Shown: one piece after another, positions 8,391-17,119 of the stretch | Position numbering within the stretch: position 1 is the first letter of the stretch | Layout: every line of letters begins with the position of its first letter | Source: Elstera sp043721315 | GTDB taxonomy: Bacteria; Pseudomonadota; Alphaproteobacteria; Elsterales; Elsteraceae | NCBI GenBank assembly: GCA_043721315.1 | Contig: JAYSQZ010000042.1 | Coordinates: forward strand, 11,326 to 75,325 | Length of the DNA: 64,000 nt | Direction of reading: 5' to 3' | Program-made: the position numbers and the translations under genes | The notes under the pieces: model-generated | Database searches by the model: none | Seen by the model: the letters and a program-made list of their open reading frames with translations, nothing else | Told to the model about the DNA's origin: nothing

Positions 8391-9776
8391 ATGTCCCCGT
8401 CTGTGGTTTTTCTCGCGATTGCTGCGCTTGCGGTCTTCGGTTTCTTTTTGGGCCGTCGCCGTGTTTTAGCGATGGAAGGCACGCGCATCCGTGCCAGCAT
8501 TCATTCTTTGCCCAGCTATTATGGCTATTACATGGCGCTGTGGTGCATCGTTCCGCCCGCCGTTGTGATGATGCTGTGGTTCGTGGTCGAGCCAACGGTC
8601 ATTGAGGGCCTGGTCCTCAGCGCTATGCCTGAAAGCTACCGCGCGATGAGCGCCAACCAGCTCACGCTGGTCATGGCTGATATTCGCAATTTCGCCTACG
8701 GCAATGCCGGTACGCGCACCCCCGATCCGGCGATTGCCGACGCGGTGCGAAACTATCTCGGGCTGCATGAAACTGGCGCGTGGATTGTTAGCATCGTCGG
8801 CGCGTGCCTTGGGGTTGCCGGGTTCGCTATCGGTTTCTGGCGGATCAATCCGCAGATGCGCGCGCGCAATCGGGTCGAGCGGTTTGCCATTGTGGTGATG
8901 ATCATCGCCTCCACGATTGCCGTTCTCACCACGGTTGGTATTGTTGGCTCGCTGGTGTTCGAATCAATGCGGTTCTTCACTAAGTATCCGGTGTTCGATT
9001 TCCTCTTTGGCACGCAATGGAGTCCGCAGACAGCCATCCGCGCCGATCAGGTCGGCTCCTCCGGGGCCTTCGGTTTTATCCCACTGTTCACCGGCTCGCT
9101 GTTGATTACAGTGATTGCGATGCTTGTCGCGGTTCCGGTAGGGCTGCTCTCGGCGATTTACATGTCCGACTATGCTAGCCCGCGCCTGCGCGCGGTGGCA
9201 AAGCCGGTTTTGGAAGTGCTGGCGGGTATTCCTACCGTGGTTTATGGCTTCTTCGCGGCCCTAACCGTTGCGCCCTTTGTGCGGGATGCCGGGTCTGCGA
9301 TGGGGCTGAACGTGGCATCCGAAAGCGCCTTGGCCGCAGGGGTGGTCATGGGAATCATGATCGTTCCCTTCGTCTCCTCGCTGGCCGATGACGTGATCCA
9401 CGCCGTGCCGCAAAGCCTGCGCCACGGGGCCTACGGTCTCGGTTCCACGCGGTCGGAGACTATCCGCCAAGTGGTGCTGCCTGCGGCCCTGCCGGGGATC
9501 GTCGCCGCTGTCATGCTGGCGATTAGCCGCGCGATTGGGGAAACCATGATCGTGGCGATGGCCGCCGGTTTGGCCGCCAACCTCACCTTCAACCCGTTTG
9601 CCGCCGTCACGACGGTAACGGTGCAAATCGCAAGCCTGTTGGTGGGCGACCAAGAGTTCGATAGCCCCAAAACCCTCTCGGCCTTCGCTCTCGGATTGGT
9701 GCTGTTCGTCATCACGCTCTGCCTGAACATCATCGCTCTGGCCGTTGTGCGGAAATATCGGGAAAAATATGACTGA
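8391..9776 (+). CDS. pstC: Phosphate ABC transporter permease PstC
   Basis: A 461-residue inner-membrane permease. Start ATG at 8391 follows a GGGGGG ribosome site. There is an N-terminal membrane helix, a long loop (about residues 60-125) and then the core of six helices with the permease EAA-type loop (HGAYGLGSTRSETIRQVVLPAALPGI). It is longer than E. coli PstC (about 320 residues) because of the N-terminal extra segment common in alphaproteobacteria. With PstA it forms the phosphate channel. Its stop overlaps the pstA start by 8 bases. Confidence 0.95.
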   Translation: MSPSVVFLAIAALAVFGFFLGRRRVLAMEGTRIRASIHSLPSYYGYYMALWCIVPPAVVMMLWFVVEPTVIEGLVLSAMPESYRAMSANQLTLVMADIRNFAYGNAGTRTPDPAIADAVRNYLGLHETGAWIVSIVGACLGVAGFAIGFWRINPQMRARNRVERFAIVVMIIASTIAVLTTVGIVGSLVFESMRFFTKYPVFDFLFGTQWSPQTAIRADQVGSSGAFGFIPLFTGSLLITVIAMLVAVPVGLLSAIYMSDYASPRLRAVAKPVLEVLAGIPTVVYGFFAALTVAPFVRDAGSAMGLNVASESALAAGVVMGIMIVPFVSSLADDVIHAVPQSLRHGAYGLGSTRSETIRQVVLPAALPGIVAAVMLAISRAIGETMIVAMAAGLAANLTFNPFAAVTTVTVQIASLLVGDQEFDSPKTLSAFALGLVLFVITLCLNIIALAVVRKYREKYD

Positions 9777-11100
9777 TATCGTCGAACGCCCCCAAGGGGC
9801 CGCTTCTCGTGGCGCTGCGCTCGGCGTCCACGCCACGGAAGAAGCTCAAAAGCGCCTGAAGCGGCGGTACGCCTCCGAATGGCGGTTTCGCGCCTACGGT
9901 CTTACCGCCATTCTTATCTCGATCACTGCGCTCGCTGTGCTGCTCTGGAGCATCGTTGGTCAAGGCTACACCGCCTTTACCGCCACCACGATGAGCCTGA
10001 CCGTCACTGTCGATCCGGCTTTGGCCGATCCCAGCGGCAAGCGCGCCCCAGACGAGCTTCGGACCGGTGATTTCCAAGGGATTGCCCGCGCGGGCTTACG
10101 CAGCGTGTTTCCCGACGTAACGGAACGCACTGAGCTGCGCGCGCTCTACACCATTCTCTCGAACGGTGCGAGCGATGCAATCCGGGACCGCGTGCTCGAT
10201 AATCCCGCCCTCATCGGTCAACAGATTACCGTCCGTATTCCTGTAGCGTCGGATTACGATATGTACGCTAAGGGCTTTGCTGCGAAAACGCCGAAGGGTG
10301 GGGAGTCTCGCCTTAGCCCGAAGCAGATCGCTTGGTTCGAGACGCTAAAGGCCGATGGTAAGATTCACAGTAGCTTCAATATTTGGTTCCTCACCAGCGG
10401 CGATAGCCGTCAGCCGGAACTGGCTGGGGTGGGCGGTGCGATTATTGGCTCGTTGCTGACTTTGGCGATTACGTTGGCGATTGCCTTCCCGCTGGGTGTG
10501 ATGGCCGCCGTGTATTTGGAAGAGTTTGCGCCGAAGAACCGCTGGACCGATTTGATCGAAGTTAACATCAACAATCTGGCAGCCGTGCCGTCGATTGTGT
10601 TCGGTCTCTTGGGGCTTGCCGTGTTTTTGAACGTGTTCGGTTTGCCGCGCTCGGCCCCTGTGGTTGGCGGCGTGGTGCTGGCCCTCATGAGCCTGCCGAT
10701 TATCATTATCGCCTCCCGCGCGTCCTTGCGCGCAGTACCCCCCTCCATCCGTCAGGCTGCGCTTGGGCTTGGCTCCAGCCGAGTGCAAGTGGTAACGCAC
10801 CACGTGTTGCCGCTGGCCATGCCGGGCATTCTAACGGGTACCATCTTGTCGATGGCCCACGCCCTTGGCGAAACCGCTCCACTGCTGATGATCGGCATGG
10901 TCGCGTTCATCGTCGATATCCCCTCGGGGGCGACGCAGGCCGCAACCGTGCTGCCCGTGCAGATTTATCTGTGGGCCGATAGCCCGGAGCGCGGTTTCGT
11001 TGAAAAAACCTCCGCCGCAATCATGGTTCTGCTGGCCTTCCTGCTGGCGATGAACGCGATTGCAATTTTCCTGCGTAAGAAATTCGAACGGAAGTGGTAA
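9769..11100 (+). CDS. pstA: Phosphate ABC transporter permease PstA
   Basis: A 443-residue permease starting MTDIVERPQG; the ATG lies inside the end of pstC, 8 bases overlapping. After one membrane helix near residue 50 comes a long extramembrane insert of about 150 residues, resembling the alphaproteobacterial N-terminal domain called DUF3333, then the six-helix permease core with the loop RQAALGLGSSRVQVVTHHVLP. E. coli PstA is about 296 residues, so the insert accounts for the excess. It pairs with PstC to pass phosphate across the inner membrane and is followed by pstB. Confidence 0.95.
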   Translation: MTDIVERPQGAASRGAALGVHATEEAQKRLKRRYASEWRFRAYGLTAILISITALAVLLWSIVGQGYTAFTATTMSLTVTVDPALADPSGKRAPDELRTGDFQGIARAGLRSVFPDVTERTELRALYTILSNGASDAIRDRVLDNPALIGQQITVRIPVASDYDMYAKGFAAKTPKGGESRLSPKQIAWFETLKADGKIHSSFNIWFLTSGDSRQPELAGVGGAIIGSLLTLAITLAIAFPLGVMAAVYLEEFAPKNRWTDLIEVNINNLAAVPSIVFGLLGLAVFLNVFGLPRSAPVVGGVVLALMSLPIIIIASRASLRAVPPSIRQAALGLGSSRVQVVTHHVLPLAMPGILTGTILSMAHALGETAPLLMIGMVAFIVDIPSGATQAATVLPVQIYLWADSPERGFVEKTSAAIMVLLAFLLAMNAIAIFLRKKFERKW

Positions 11101-11105
11101 TCTCC

Positions 11106-11915
11106 ATGTTGGCGACCGATACTCAAACCGCAGCCGCCCCGCACGCTGGACACGGCAAGCGCGTGAAGATGAAGGCCACCGAGGTCGAAGTCTATTACAG
11201 CGAAAAGCGGGCGTTGAATAAAATTAACCTAGATGTGCGCGAGCATGAAGTAACGGCCCTCATTGGCCCGTCAGGTTGTGGCAAGTCCACTTTTCTGCGG
11301 ACGATGAACCGCATGAACGACGTGATAGATGGGTGCCGGATGGCGGGTAAAATTTTGCTCGATCAGCAAGATATTTACGATCCGAATATTGATGTCGTGC
11401 AGTTGCGCGCCCGCGTGGGCATGGTGTTCCAAAAGCCGAACCCCTTCCCCAAGTCGATCTACGATAACGTCGCCTACGGCCCGCGTATTCACGGCCTTGT
11501 GCGGTCTCGCGAGGAAACCGACGCGGTTGTGCAAAAGTCGCTCGAACGCGCTGGCCTATGGAAAGAAGTGAAGGACCGTCTGCATGAAGGCGGCACCAGC
11601 CTTTCTGGCGGTCAGCAGCAGCGCCTGTGCATTGCCCGCGCGATTGCGGTTGATCCTGAAGTTATTCTGATGGACGAGCCGTGCTCGGCACTCGATCCCA
11701 TCGCCACCGCTAAAATCGAAGAGTTGATCGACGAGTTGCGGACGAATTACACCATCGTTATCGTCACGCACTCGATGCAACAGGCCGCCCGCGTGTCGCA
11801 ACGCACGGCATTCTTCCATTTAGGCGATTTAGTGGAAGTGGGCGATACCGCGCAAATCTTCACAAATCCGAACGACGAACGCACTCAGGGTTACATCACA
11901 GGCCGCTTCGGTTGA
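11106..11915 (+). CDS. pstB: Phosphate ABC transporter ATP-binding protein PstB
   Basis: A 269-residue ABC ATPase. Walker A is GPSGCGKST, the Q-loop is VFQKPNPFPKSIYDNV (a PstB hallmark), the signature is LSGGQQQRLCIARAIA, and Walker B is VILMDEPCSALDP. It hydrolyses ATP to drive phosphate import by PstSCA. The ATG at 11106 (MLATDTQTAA) lies 6 bases after the pstA stop; a GTG at 11094 would add four residues and overlap pstA. The C-terminal GDTAQIFTNPNDERTQGYITGRFG is the usual PstB ending. Confidence 0.95.
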   Translation: MLATDTQTAAAPHAGHGKRVKMKATEVEVYYSEKRALNKINLDVREHEVTALIGPSGCGKSTFLRTMNRMNDVIDGCRMAGKILLDQQDIYDPNIDVVQLRARVGMVFQKPNPFPKSIYDNVAYGPRIHGLVRSREETDAVVQKSLERAGLWKEVKDRLHEGGTSLSGGQQQRLCIARAIAVDPEVILMDEPCSALDPIATAKIEELIDELRTNYTIVIVTHSMQQAARVSQRTAFFHLGDLVEVGDTAQIFTNPNDERTQGYITGRFG

Positions 11916-11948
11916 GCCTTAGGCCCCCCTGGGTAGAAGGAAATTCCC

Positions 11949-12692
11949 ATGTCGAATGAACATATCGTCTCGTCCTTCGACGAAGAGTTGCGCGCACTCC
12001 ATAAGTCTATCATGCAGATGGGCGGACTGGTCGAAGCCCAGATCGCTCAGTCGCTGCAAGCAATGGGCCGCCGCGATAGCCAGCTTGCCTCTGCCGTCGT
12101 CGCTAATGACGCGCAGGTGGATATTCTCCATCACGAAATCGACGAGCAGGTTGTTCGCATGTTGGCTTTGCGTCAACCGATGGCGTCCGACCTGCGAACC
12201 ATCGTCGCCTCCCTGCGGATCGCCACCGATCTGGAGCGCATTGGTGATTACGCGGCCAATATCGCTAAACGCACGCTGGCCTTGAACGTGTCGCCCTCGG
12301 TGAAGCCAGCGTCGGGCGTGCTGCGGATGGGTAAGATTGTCCAGAGCATTGTTAATGACGTGCTCGATGCCTACGCTGAACGCAATGCCGAGCGGGCGGA
12401 TGCCATTCGCGCGCGCGATACGGAAGTCGATGAGTTGTACACGTCGATCTTCCGTGAACTCCTGACCTACATGATGGAAGATCCGCGCGATATAACCGCC
12501 TGCACCCATGTGCTCTTCATGTCCAAAAACCTGGAGCGCATTGGCGATCACGCGACCAATATCGCTGAAACGATCTACTATATTGTGCGTGGTAAAGTGC
12601 CCGATGACGAGCGCTTGAAGGGCGACCTTTCCAGCATGACGGCGATGAGCGATACTGGCGAAACTTACGTCGCCGACAGTAAGGGAAATTAA
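11949..12692 (+). CDS. phoU: Phosphate signalling complex protein PhoU
   Basis: A 247-residue all-helical protein with the two internally repeated PhoU three-helix domains. The repeated metal-binding signature appears as DLERIGDYAANIAKR near residue 96 and LERIGDHATNIAET near residue 197. PhoU links the Pst transporter to PhoR and keeps PhoB inactive when phosphate is plentiful. The gene follows pstB by 33 bases, with an AGAAGGAA ribosome site just before the ATG, and is followed by phoB after 4 bases. Confidence 0.96.
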   Translation: MSNEHIVSSFDEELRALHKSIMQMGGLVEAQIAQSLQAMGRRDSQLASAVVANDAQVDILHHEIDEQVVRMLALRQPMASDLRTIVASLRIATDLERIGDYAANIAKRTLALNVSPSVKPASGVLRMGKIVQSIVNDVLDAYAERNAERADAIRARDTEVDELYTSIFRELLTYMMEDPRDITACTHVLFMSKNLERIGDHATNIAETIYYIVRGKVPDDERLKGDLSSMTAMSDTGETYVADSKGN

Positions 12693-12696
12693 GAGT

Positions 12697-13407
12697 ATGT
12701 CGCCAGTAACCCCGCTGGTGCTGGTCGTTGAGGACGAGACCGCGATTGCCACCCTGCTCCGATATAATCTGGAGCGGGAGGGCTTTCGCGTTTGTATCGC
12801 CACCGATGGCGAAGAAGCGCTGATTATCGCCGCCGAGCAAAATCCCGATCTGGTGTTGCTGGATTGGATGCTGCCGATGCTCTCCGGTATCGAAGTCTGT
12901 CGCCGCCTGCGCCGCCTGCCGAACGCGCGGGCGACGCCGATCATTATGCTGACCGCGCGCGGCGAAGAAGGTGACAAAATCCGGGGCCTCGATAGCGGGG
13001 CCGACGATTATGTGACGAAGCCCTTCTCGGTGTCGGAGTTGATTGCGCGGGTGAAGGCGGTTCTGCGCCGTACGCGCCCCTCGGTGGATGGCGAAAGCCT
13101 GAATTTTGCCGATGTGATGCTGGATCTCGCCGCCCATCGGGTTCGTCGGAACAACCGCGATATTCACCTGGGGCCAACCGAGTTTCGCCTGTTGCGCTAT
13201 CTCATGGAGCATCCGGGCCGCGTGTTCAGCCGCGAGCAACTGCTGGATGCCGTGTGGGGCGCGGATGTTTACGTGGAGCCGCGCACCGTGGATGTTCATA
13301 TCCGCCGCCTGCGGAAAGCCCTCAATGCCGAGGGCGAAACCGATATTGTCCGAACGGTTCGGTCGGCGGGCTATGCTTTAGATGAGACTGTGGACGTTGC
13401 GGGTTAG
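12697..13407 (+). CDS. phoB: Phosphate regulon response regulator PhoB
   Basis: A 236-residue OmpR-family response regulator. The receiver has acidic residues near 12-13 (VVEDE), phosphorylated Asp56 (LVLLDWMLP) and Lys108 (DYVTKPFS). The C-terminal winged helix holds FRLLRYLMEHPGRVFSREQL and ends VDVHIRRLRKAL and TVRSAGYALDE. Phosphorylated by PhoR, it binds Pho boxes such as those suggested before pstS. It ends the phoR-pstSCAB-phoU-phoB run and is followed by a terminator. Confidence 0.95.
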   Translation: MSPVTPLVLVVEDETAIATLLRYNLEREGFRVCIATDGEEALIIAAEQNPDLVLLDWMLPMLSGIEVCRRLRRLPNARATPIIMLTARGEEGDKIRGLDSGADDYVTKPFSVSELIARVKAVLRRTRPSVDGESLNFADVMLDLAAHRVRRNNRDIHLGPTEFRLLRYLMEHPGRVFSREQLLDAVWGADVYVEPRTVDVHIRRLRKALNAEGETDIVRTVRSAGYALDETVDVAG

Positions 13408-13437
13408 GCTAAACCTTTCAATATTCCATAGATTTAC

Positions 13438-13467
13438 GGCCAGGGCCTTTGCTCTGGCCTTTTTATT
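13438..13467 (+). terminator. Intrinsic terminator after phoB
   Basis: GGCCAG (13438-13443) pairs with CTGGCC (13454-13459) and is followed by TTTTTATTTT. It lies 30 bases after the phoB stop and closes the phosphate regulon on the plus strand. Confidence 0.85.
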
Positions 13468-13520
13468 TTAGAGCATGATTAACGCCTACGGTGAACCCAC
13501 CTTCGGCGATCATACTCTAG
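13468..13520. repeat. Short palindromic element with TTAGAGCATGAT ends
   Basis: The left end TTAGAGCATGAT (13468-13479) is an inverted match, 10 of 12, to the right end, whose complement reads CTAGAGTATGAT (13509-13520). The two arms enclose 29 bases. The ends resemble those of the larger elements at 30211 and 49481 (TAGAGCA) and are reminiscent of GAGCATGATC-type intergenic palindromes described in other alphaproteobacteria. It lies directly after the phoB terminator. Confidence 0.5.
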
Positions 13521-13654
13521 CCCATAGGTATGCACGTGACACAGGTGCGACTTAAAAGCACAAGGTCGATATTTGCTAAAAAATGGCAAGATGTTCTGTG
13601 TAAAATAGATGCCTGGGGAATTATAGGGTGCGTTTACCCTTGGAGGGTTTAGGG

Positions 13655-15352
13655 ATGACGTTGGGTCGATTTTCACTCAAAAATATGGGCGTTCAGCAAC
13701 GCCTGATCCTGACATTCGTTGTGCTGGCGAGCATTATCGCCGTGGCGATTACCGCTAACGCTTACCGAGTGATCCACGCCGCGCTGTTGCAGAGCGCCCA
13801 GGTTGACGTTGATCGCGGTTTAGAGGTGATGAAGCAACTGGTCGAGGGTCGCGGTGGGCGCTTCGAGATGGTTGGTGATATCTTGACCCTCTCCGGTCTT
13901 CCACTCGCGGGGGATACGACGTTAGTCGATAGCGCCAGCAAGATTTCCGGCGGGGTTGCAACGATCTTTCAAAAAGACGAGCGTGTAACAACGACAGTGC
14001 AAAATCCCGAAGGTGGGCCTGCCATTGGCACGAAACTGGTTCAAGGCTCGGCTTATGATAGCGTTTTTCGTGATAAGACAATTTATCACGGCCTAGTACA
14101 GATTTTAGGCAAGCCTTATTTGTCGGTTTATGATCCTATTATTGATAATTCTGGCCAAGTGATCGGTATTCTCTCCGTCGGTGTTCCGGTTTCGGGTGTG
14201 ACCGAAGAGAGTAATAGCATTTTGCGCGATAACCTGATTGGGGCGGTGCTGGCCCTGGTGTTGGGGGCGGCGGTTGTCGCCTTGGTCGTGCGCTCGCAAA
14301 TGCGCCGCGTCTCTCGCCTGACCGATCTTTTCGCGGTGCTGCAAAAAGAACCGCAAGTGCTAACCCTGGACGAGAGCAAGCGCAGCGACGAAATCGGCGC
14401 ACTCGCGCGGGCACTGGTCGATTATTCGGCCCAACTCGAAACCGCACGGCATTTGGCGGAGCAGGAGCAACGCACGATTCAGCGTCAGATAGCCCGCAAA
14501 CAGATGATTGAAGGGGCGATTGCCAGCTTCGGGAACACGATTGATGGCATCATCGCCACTGTGGTTTCATCGGCAGCGCAGCTTCAGCAGAATGCCGAAA
14601 CCGTGAACAGCAATGCCTTGATGACCTCGGAGCAAAGCAACGAAGTGGCTGTTGCCGCCGAGCAGGCCACCGCCAATGTGCAAACCGTGGCCTCCGCATC
14701 GGAAGAGTTGAATGTTTCGATCCGCGAGATCAACCGACAGGTCGCCGAAGCCGCCTCCATCGCGGGCGGTGCCGTAACGGAAGCCGAGGCAACCAGTGCG
14801 ATTGTTCGCACTCTGTCGGAAGCAGGGCAGCGTATTGGTGAAGTTGTCAGCCTGATTTCCGAAATCGCGGCCCAGACTAACCTTCTGGCCCTTAACGCCA
14901 CCATTGAAGCCGCGCGCGCGGGCGACGCTGGTAAGGGGTTTGCGGTCGTGGCCAGTGAAGTGAAAAGCCTCGCCGGGCAGACCGCCCGCGCAACAGAGGA
15001 TATTCAAAACCAAGTCGCCGCCATTCAGGGCGCAACCCAACATGCTGTAAACGCGATTGGCACCATCACTCATACAATCAACCGGATTAACACTATCAAT
15101 CTCGGGGTGAAGGCGGCGATGGAAGAGCAAGGGGCCGCCACCTCGGAAATCGCTCGCAACGTTACGGAAGCGGCGGGCAGCACGCAGAATGTGACCGTGA
15201 TCACGGTTTCCGTTACCACAGCGGCGGTCCATACCGGCAGCATGGCCAGCGAAGTTCTAACCACCGTCGGCAACCTAACCCGGCAAGCCGATACCCTGAG
15301 AAGTGAAGTCAAGCTGTTCTTGGGAAAAGTCCGTGAGGACGACGCGGCTTAG
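13655..15352 (+). CDS. Methyl-accepting chemotaxis protein with Cache sensor domain
   Basis: A 565-residue chemoreceptor. A membrane helix near residues 15-38 is followed by a periplasmic single Cache-type domain (about 45-190, containing GGVATIFQKDERVTTTVQN and LVQILGKPYLSVYDPI), a second helix (about 195-215), a HAMP segment and a long signalling coiled coil. The hairpin tip is EIAAQTNLLALNATIEAARA. It should bind a small ligand outside and control a CheA kinase inside. The ATG at 13655 follows TTGGAGGG; a GTG at 13628 is an alternative. No cheA or cheY is adjacent. Confidence 0.9.
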   Translation: MTLGRFSLKNMGVQQRLILTFVVLASIIAVAITANAYRVIHAALLQSAQVDVDRGLEVMKQLVEGRGGRFEMVGDILTLSGLPLAGDTTLVDSASKISGGVATIFQKDERVTTTVQNPEGGPAIGTKLVQGSAYDSVFRDKTIYHGLVQILGKPYLSVYDPIIDNSGQVIGILSVGVPVSGVTEESNSILRDNLIGAVLALVLGAAVVALVVRSQMRRVSRLTDLFAVLQKEPQVLTLDESKRSDEIGALARALVDYSAQLETARHLAEQEQRTIQRQIARKQMIEGAIASFGNTIDGIIATVVSSAAQLQQNAETVNSNALMTSEQSNEVAVAAEQATANVQTVASASEELNVSIREINRQVAEAASIAGGAVTEAEATSAIVRTLSEAGQRIGEVVSLISEIAAQTNLLALNATIEAARAGDAGKGFAVVASEVKSLAGQTARATEDIQNQVAAIQGATQHAVNAIGTITHTINRINTINLGVKAAMEEQGAATSEIARNVTEAAGSTQNVTVITVSVTTAAVHTGSMASEVLTTVGNLTRQADTLRSEVKLFLGKVREDDAA

Positions 15353-16236
15353 GGGCGACGAGAGGGCACGGGTGGCGGCTCGGGCTGGCGAGCCAGCAGC
15401 ACAGCTCCCTGCACTGCCGTTCCCACGGGCCGCAGCAGGCGCGACGTTATTTCCGGGGCCAGATACGCGCTGATTGCCGGGGCCAGGCTTCCGCCGAGTG
15501 CTACCGGTAGCCGCATACTCGGGTCGGCAGTGGTCATCAGCGTGGTAATCTCGTTAGCGGCTTCCCGCATCAAGAGGCAGGCCAGCGCATCCCCCGCTTC
15601 GGCCATTTCGACGATCAGCGGGGCAAATTCAGCGAACTGCGCTTGGGTTGCCGTGCCCAGCGTGGCGAAGAACGGCTCCCACGCGCCGCCCCAGAGGCTA
15701 AAGCACAGGCGGGTGAGCGGCTCCCAGGCCCTGCGACCATCAAGCGCGCGCTGAGTAAGGTTCACCAACAGCAGCCCAAGCCACGCGCCGCTGCCTTCAT
15801 CACCACTGGGAAAGCCCCAGCCGCCGATTTCAAACCATTCCCCCGCTTCAGTGCGGGAGGCTGCGACCGAGCCGGTGCCAATCGCCACCGACACCCCCGG
15901 CGCAAGACCTAGCGCGCCAACGAGGGTTGTGTAGGAATCGGTACAAACCCACGCGGGCACGGGCAGCGGGTTCAAGGCTTCAAATAAATGCCGTTGAGCC
16001 GGAAGATTAACCCCCGCGAGACCAAGCACGATGCGCGCGTCGTGCAGCGTATCGGGATGCTGGCCGAGCGGGGCGAGGGCCACTGTCAGGGTTTGCAGAA
16101 TTGCCTCCCAGGCTTGCCCACTCCCTTGACTGAGGCCCGACGCTGGCCCGCGCGCTTGCGCGAGAACGCCCCCGTCCTCGGCTTCGATTCTGACTCGGGT
16201 GCCGCTGCCCCCGCCATCGACGCCGATATAGATCAT
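15349..16236 (-). CDS. BadF/BadG/BcrA/BcrD-family ATPase (N-acetylglucosamine-kinase-like)
   Basis: A 295-residue member of the ASKHA fold. The N-terminal phosphate-1 motif is YIGVDGGGSGTRVRIE, phosphate-2 is VSVAIGTGSVAAS, and a glycine-rich adenosine motif is near residue 260 (PVALGGSLAPAI). Proteins of this size and pattern are usually amino-sugar or glucosamine kinases; the substrate cannot be read from sequence. The ATG at 16236 overlaps the upstream gene by 4 bases (ATGA), so the pair is probably translated together. Its stop overlaps the end of the convergent chemoreceptor gene by 3 bases. Confidence 0.8.
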   Translation of the reverse strand: MIYIGVDGGGSGTRVRIEAEDGGVLAQARGPASGLSQGSGQAWEAILQTLTVALAPLGQHPDTLHDARIVLGLAGVNLPAQRHLFEALNPLPVPAWVCTDSYTTLVGALGLAPGVSVAIGTGSVAASRTEAGEWFEIGGWGFPSGDEGSGAWLGLLLVNLTQRALDGRRAWEPLTRLCFSLWGGAWEPFFATLGTATQAQFAEFAPLIVEMAEAGDALACLLMREAANEITTLMTTADPSMRLPVALGGSLAPAISAYLAPEITSRLLRPVGTAVQGAVLLARQPEPPPVPSRRP

Positions 16237-17027
16237 TCCGAGGAACCCTCTTTCAGAATATGCTGAAGTCCTGCAAGCGCCGCCGCGATAGTGCCGTGGC
16301 GAGCGTAGGCTGCTTCCAGCGCCTGAGCTTGCGGCACCACCGCCGCCCACACTCTCTCATGCCCGAGAGTGTCCGGCGCAATCAACCCCGTCATTGTGTG
16401 CAGCCAAAGCGACACGATGGACAGATCGGTGGGGATTTCATTGGCAATGAGCAGCGCAAGCGACGCCACCGCGCCAAGCCCGCCCAACGCAGCCCCCCCA
16501 TCCACGGCGGCAACGGCAACAATCCAGCGCTGTGCCGCCATCGCCCACAGTCGGCGCAAGGTAACGGGCGGTGGGGCGCCCAGCAAATGCGGCTGGAGGC
16601 TGGCGAGCAAAACGCGGCAACCTTCCGGGTCGAACGCCGCCCGCCCCGCAACGAAATGAAAAATCGCAACCCCCCAATGGGCTTTCAGCGCGGCTTCGTT
16701 AGGGTGACGCTCGGCGTGGTCCGCCAGATCGTCCACAAAGCGCCGGGCGGTGATGGGATCGAGGCTCACCCAGCGCTCGACCCAGGCACAGACACTCATC
16801 GACCAGCCCGCGCGCGCGGTTGGATCGTCGGCAAGACTTTTTCCCAAGGTATCCAACCGCCCGCGTGCCGCCTCGGGATCATGCCCCATCTGGCGGATTA
16901 TACCTTCGACCAGGGCCAGCGTGCGCCGCTCCCGCCACTCTTGCGGCAGATAGCGCAAAAGGGAGAAAGCCCCGACGCCGCCCTCTGGTTTTTCTGCTGT
17001 GGTACCCGTGATCTTCTGTTGCTCCAT
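16233..17027 (-). CDS. Hypothetical helical protein coupled to the BadF-type kinase
   Basis: A 264-residue protein not recognised as any family. It is rich in Ala, Leu, Arg and Trp, with predicted amphipathic helices throughout (for example WRERRTLALVEGIIRQMG and WSMSVCAWVERWVSLDP), no signal peptide, no clear membrane helix except possibly GGLGAVASLALLIA near residue 195, and no obvious catalytic motif. The ATG at 17027 has a GGAGT upstream. Its last codons overlap the BadF-type kinase start (ATGA), suggesting a functional link. Codon use matches the neighbours, so it is unlikely to be spurious. Confidence 0.65.
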   Translation of the reverse strand: MEQQKITGTTAEKPEGGVGAFSLLRYLPQEWRERRTLALVEGIIRQMGHDPEAARGRLDTLGKSLADDPTARAGWSMSVCAWVERWVSLDPITARRFVDDLADHAERHPNEAALKAHWGVAIFHFVAGRAAFDPEGCRVLLASLQPHLLGAPPPVTLRRLWAMAAQRWIVAVAAVDGGAALGGLGAVASLALLIANEIPTDLSIVSLWLHTMTGLIAPDTLGHERVWAAVVPQAQALEAAYARHGTIAAALAGLQHILKEGSSE

Positions 17028-17119
17028 TCCTACTCCGCCTTTCTACTCAGCTTGGAGTTCTCTGAAAATTTCCAGCGCCGATATAGTCAAGCCGGAAGCG
17101 CTATGGCACAGTTGGTGCG

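Noticed and set aside
11919..12977. Long minus-strand frame (about 352 codons) opposite phoU and the start of phoB
   Set aside because: Both strands cannot be assigned; the plus-strand genes have full family signatures and the antisense frame has none.
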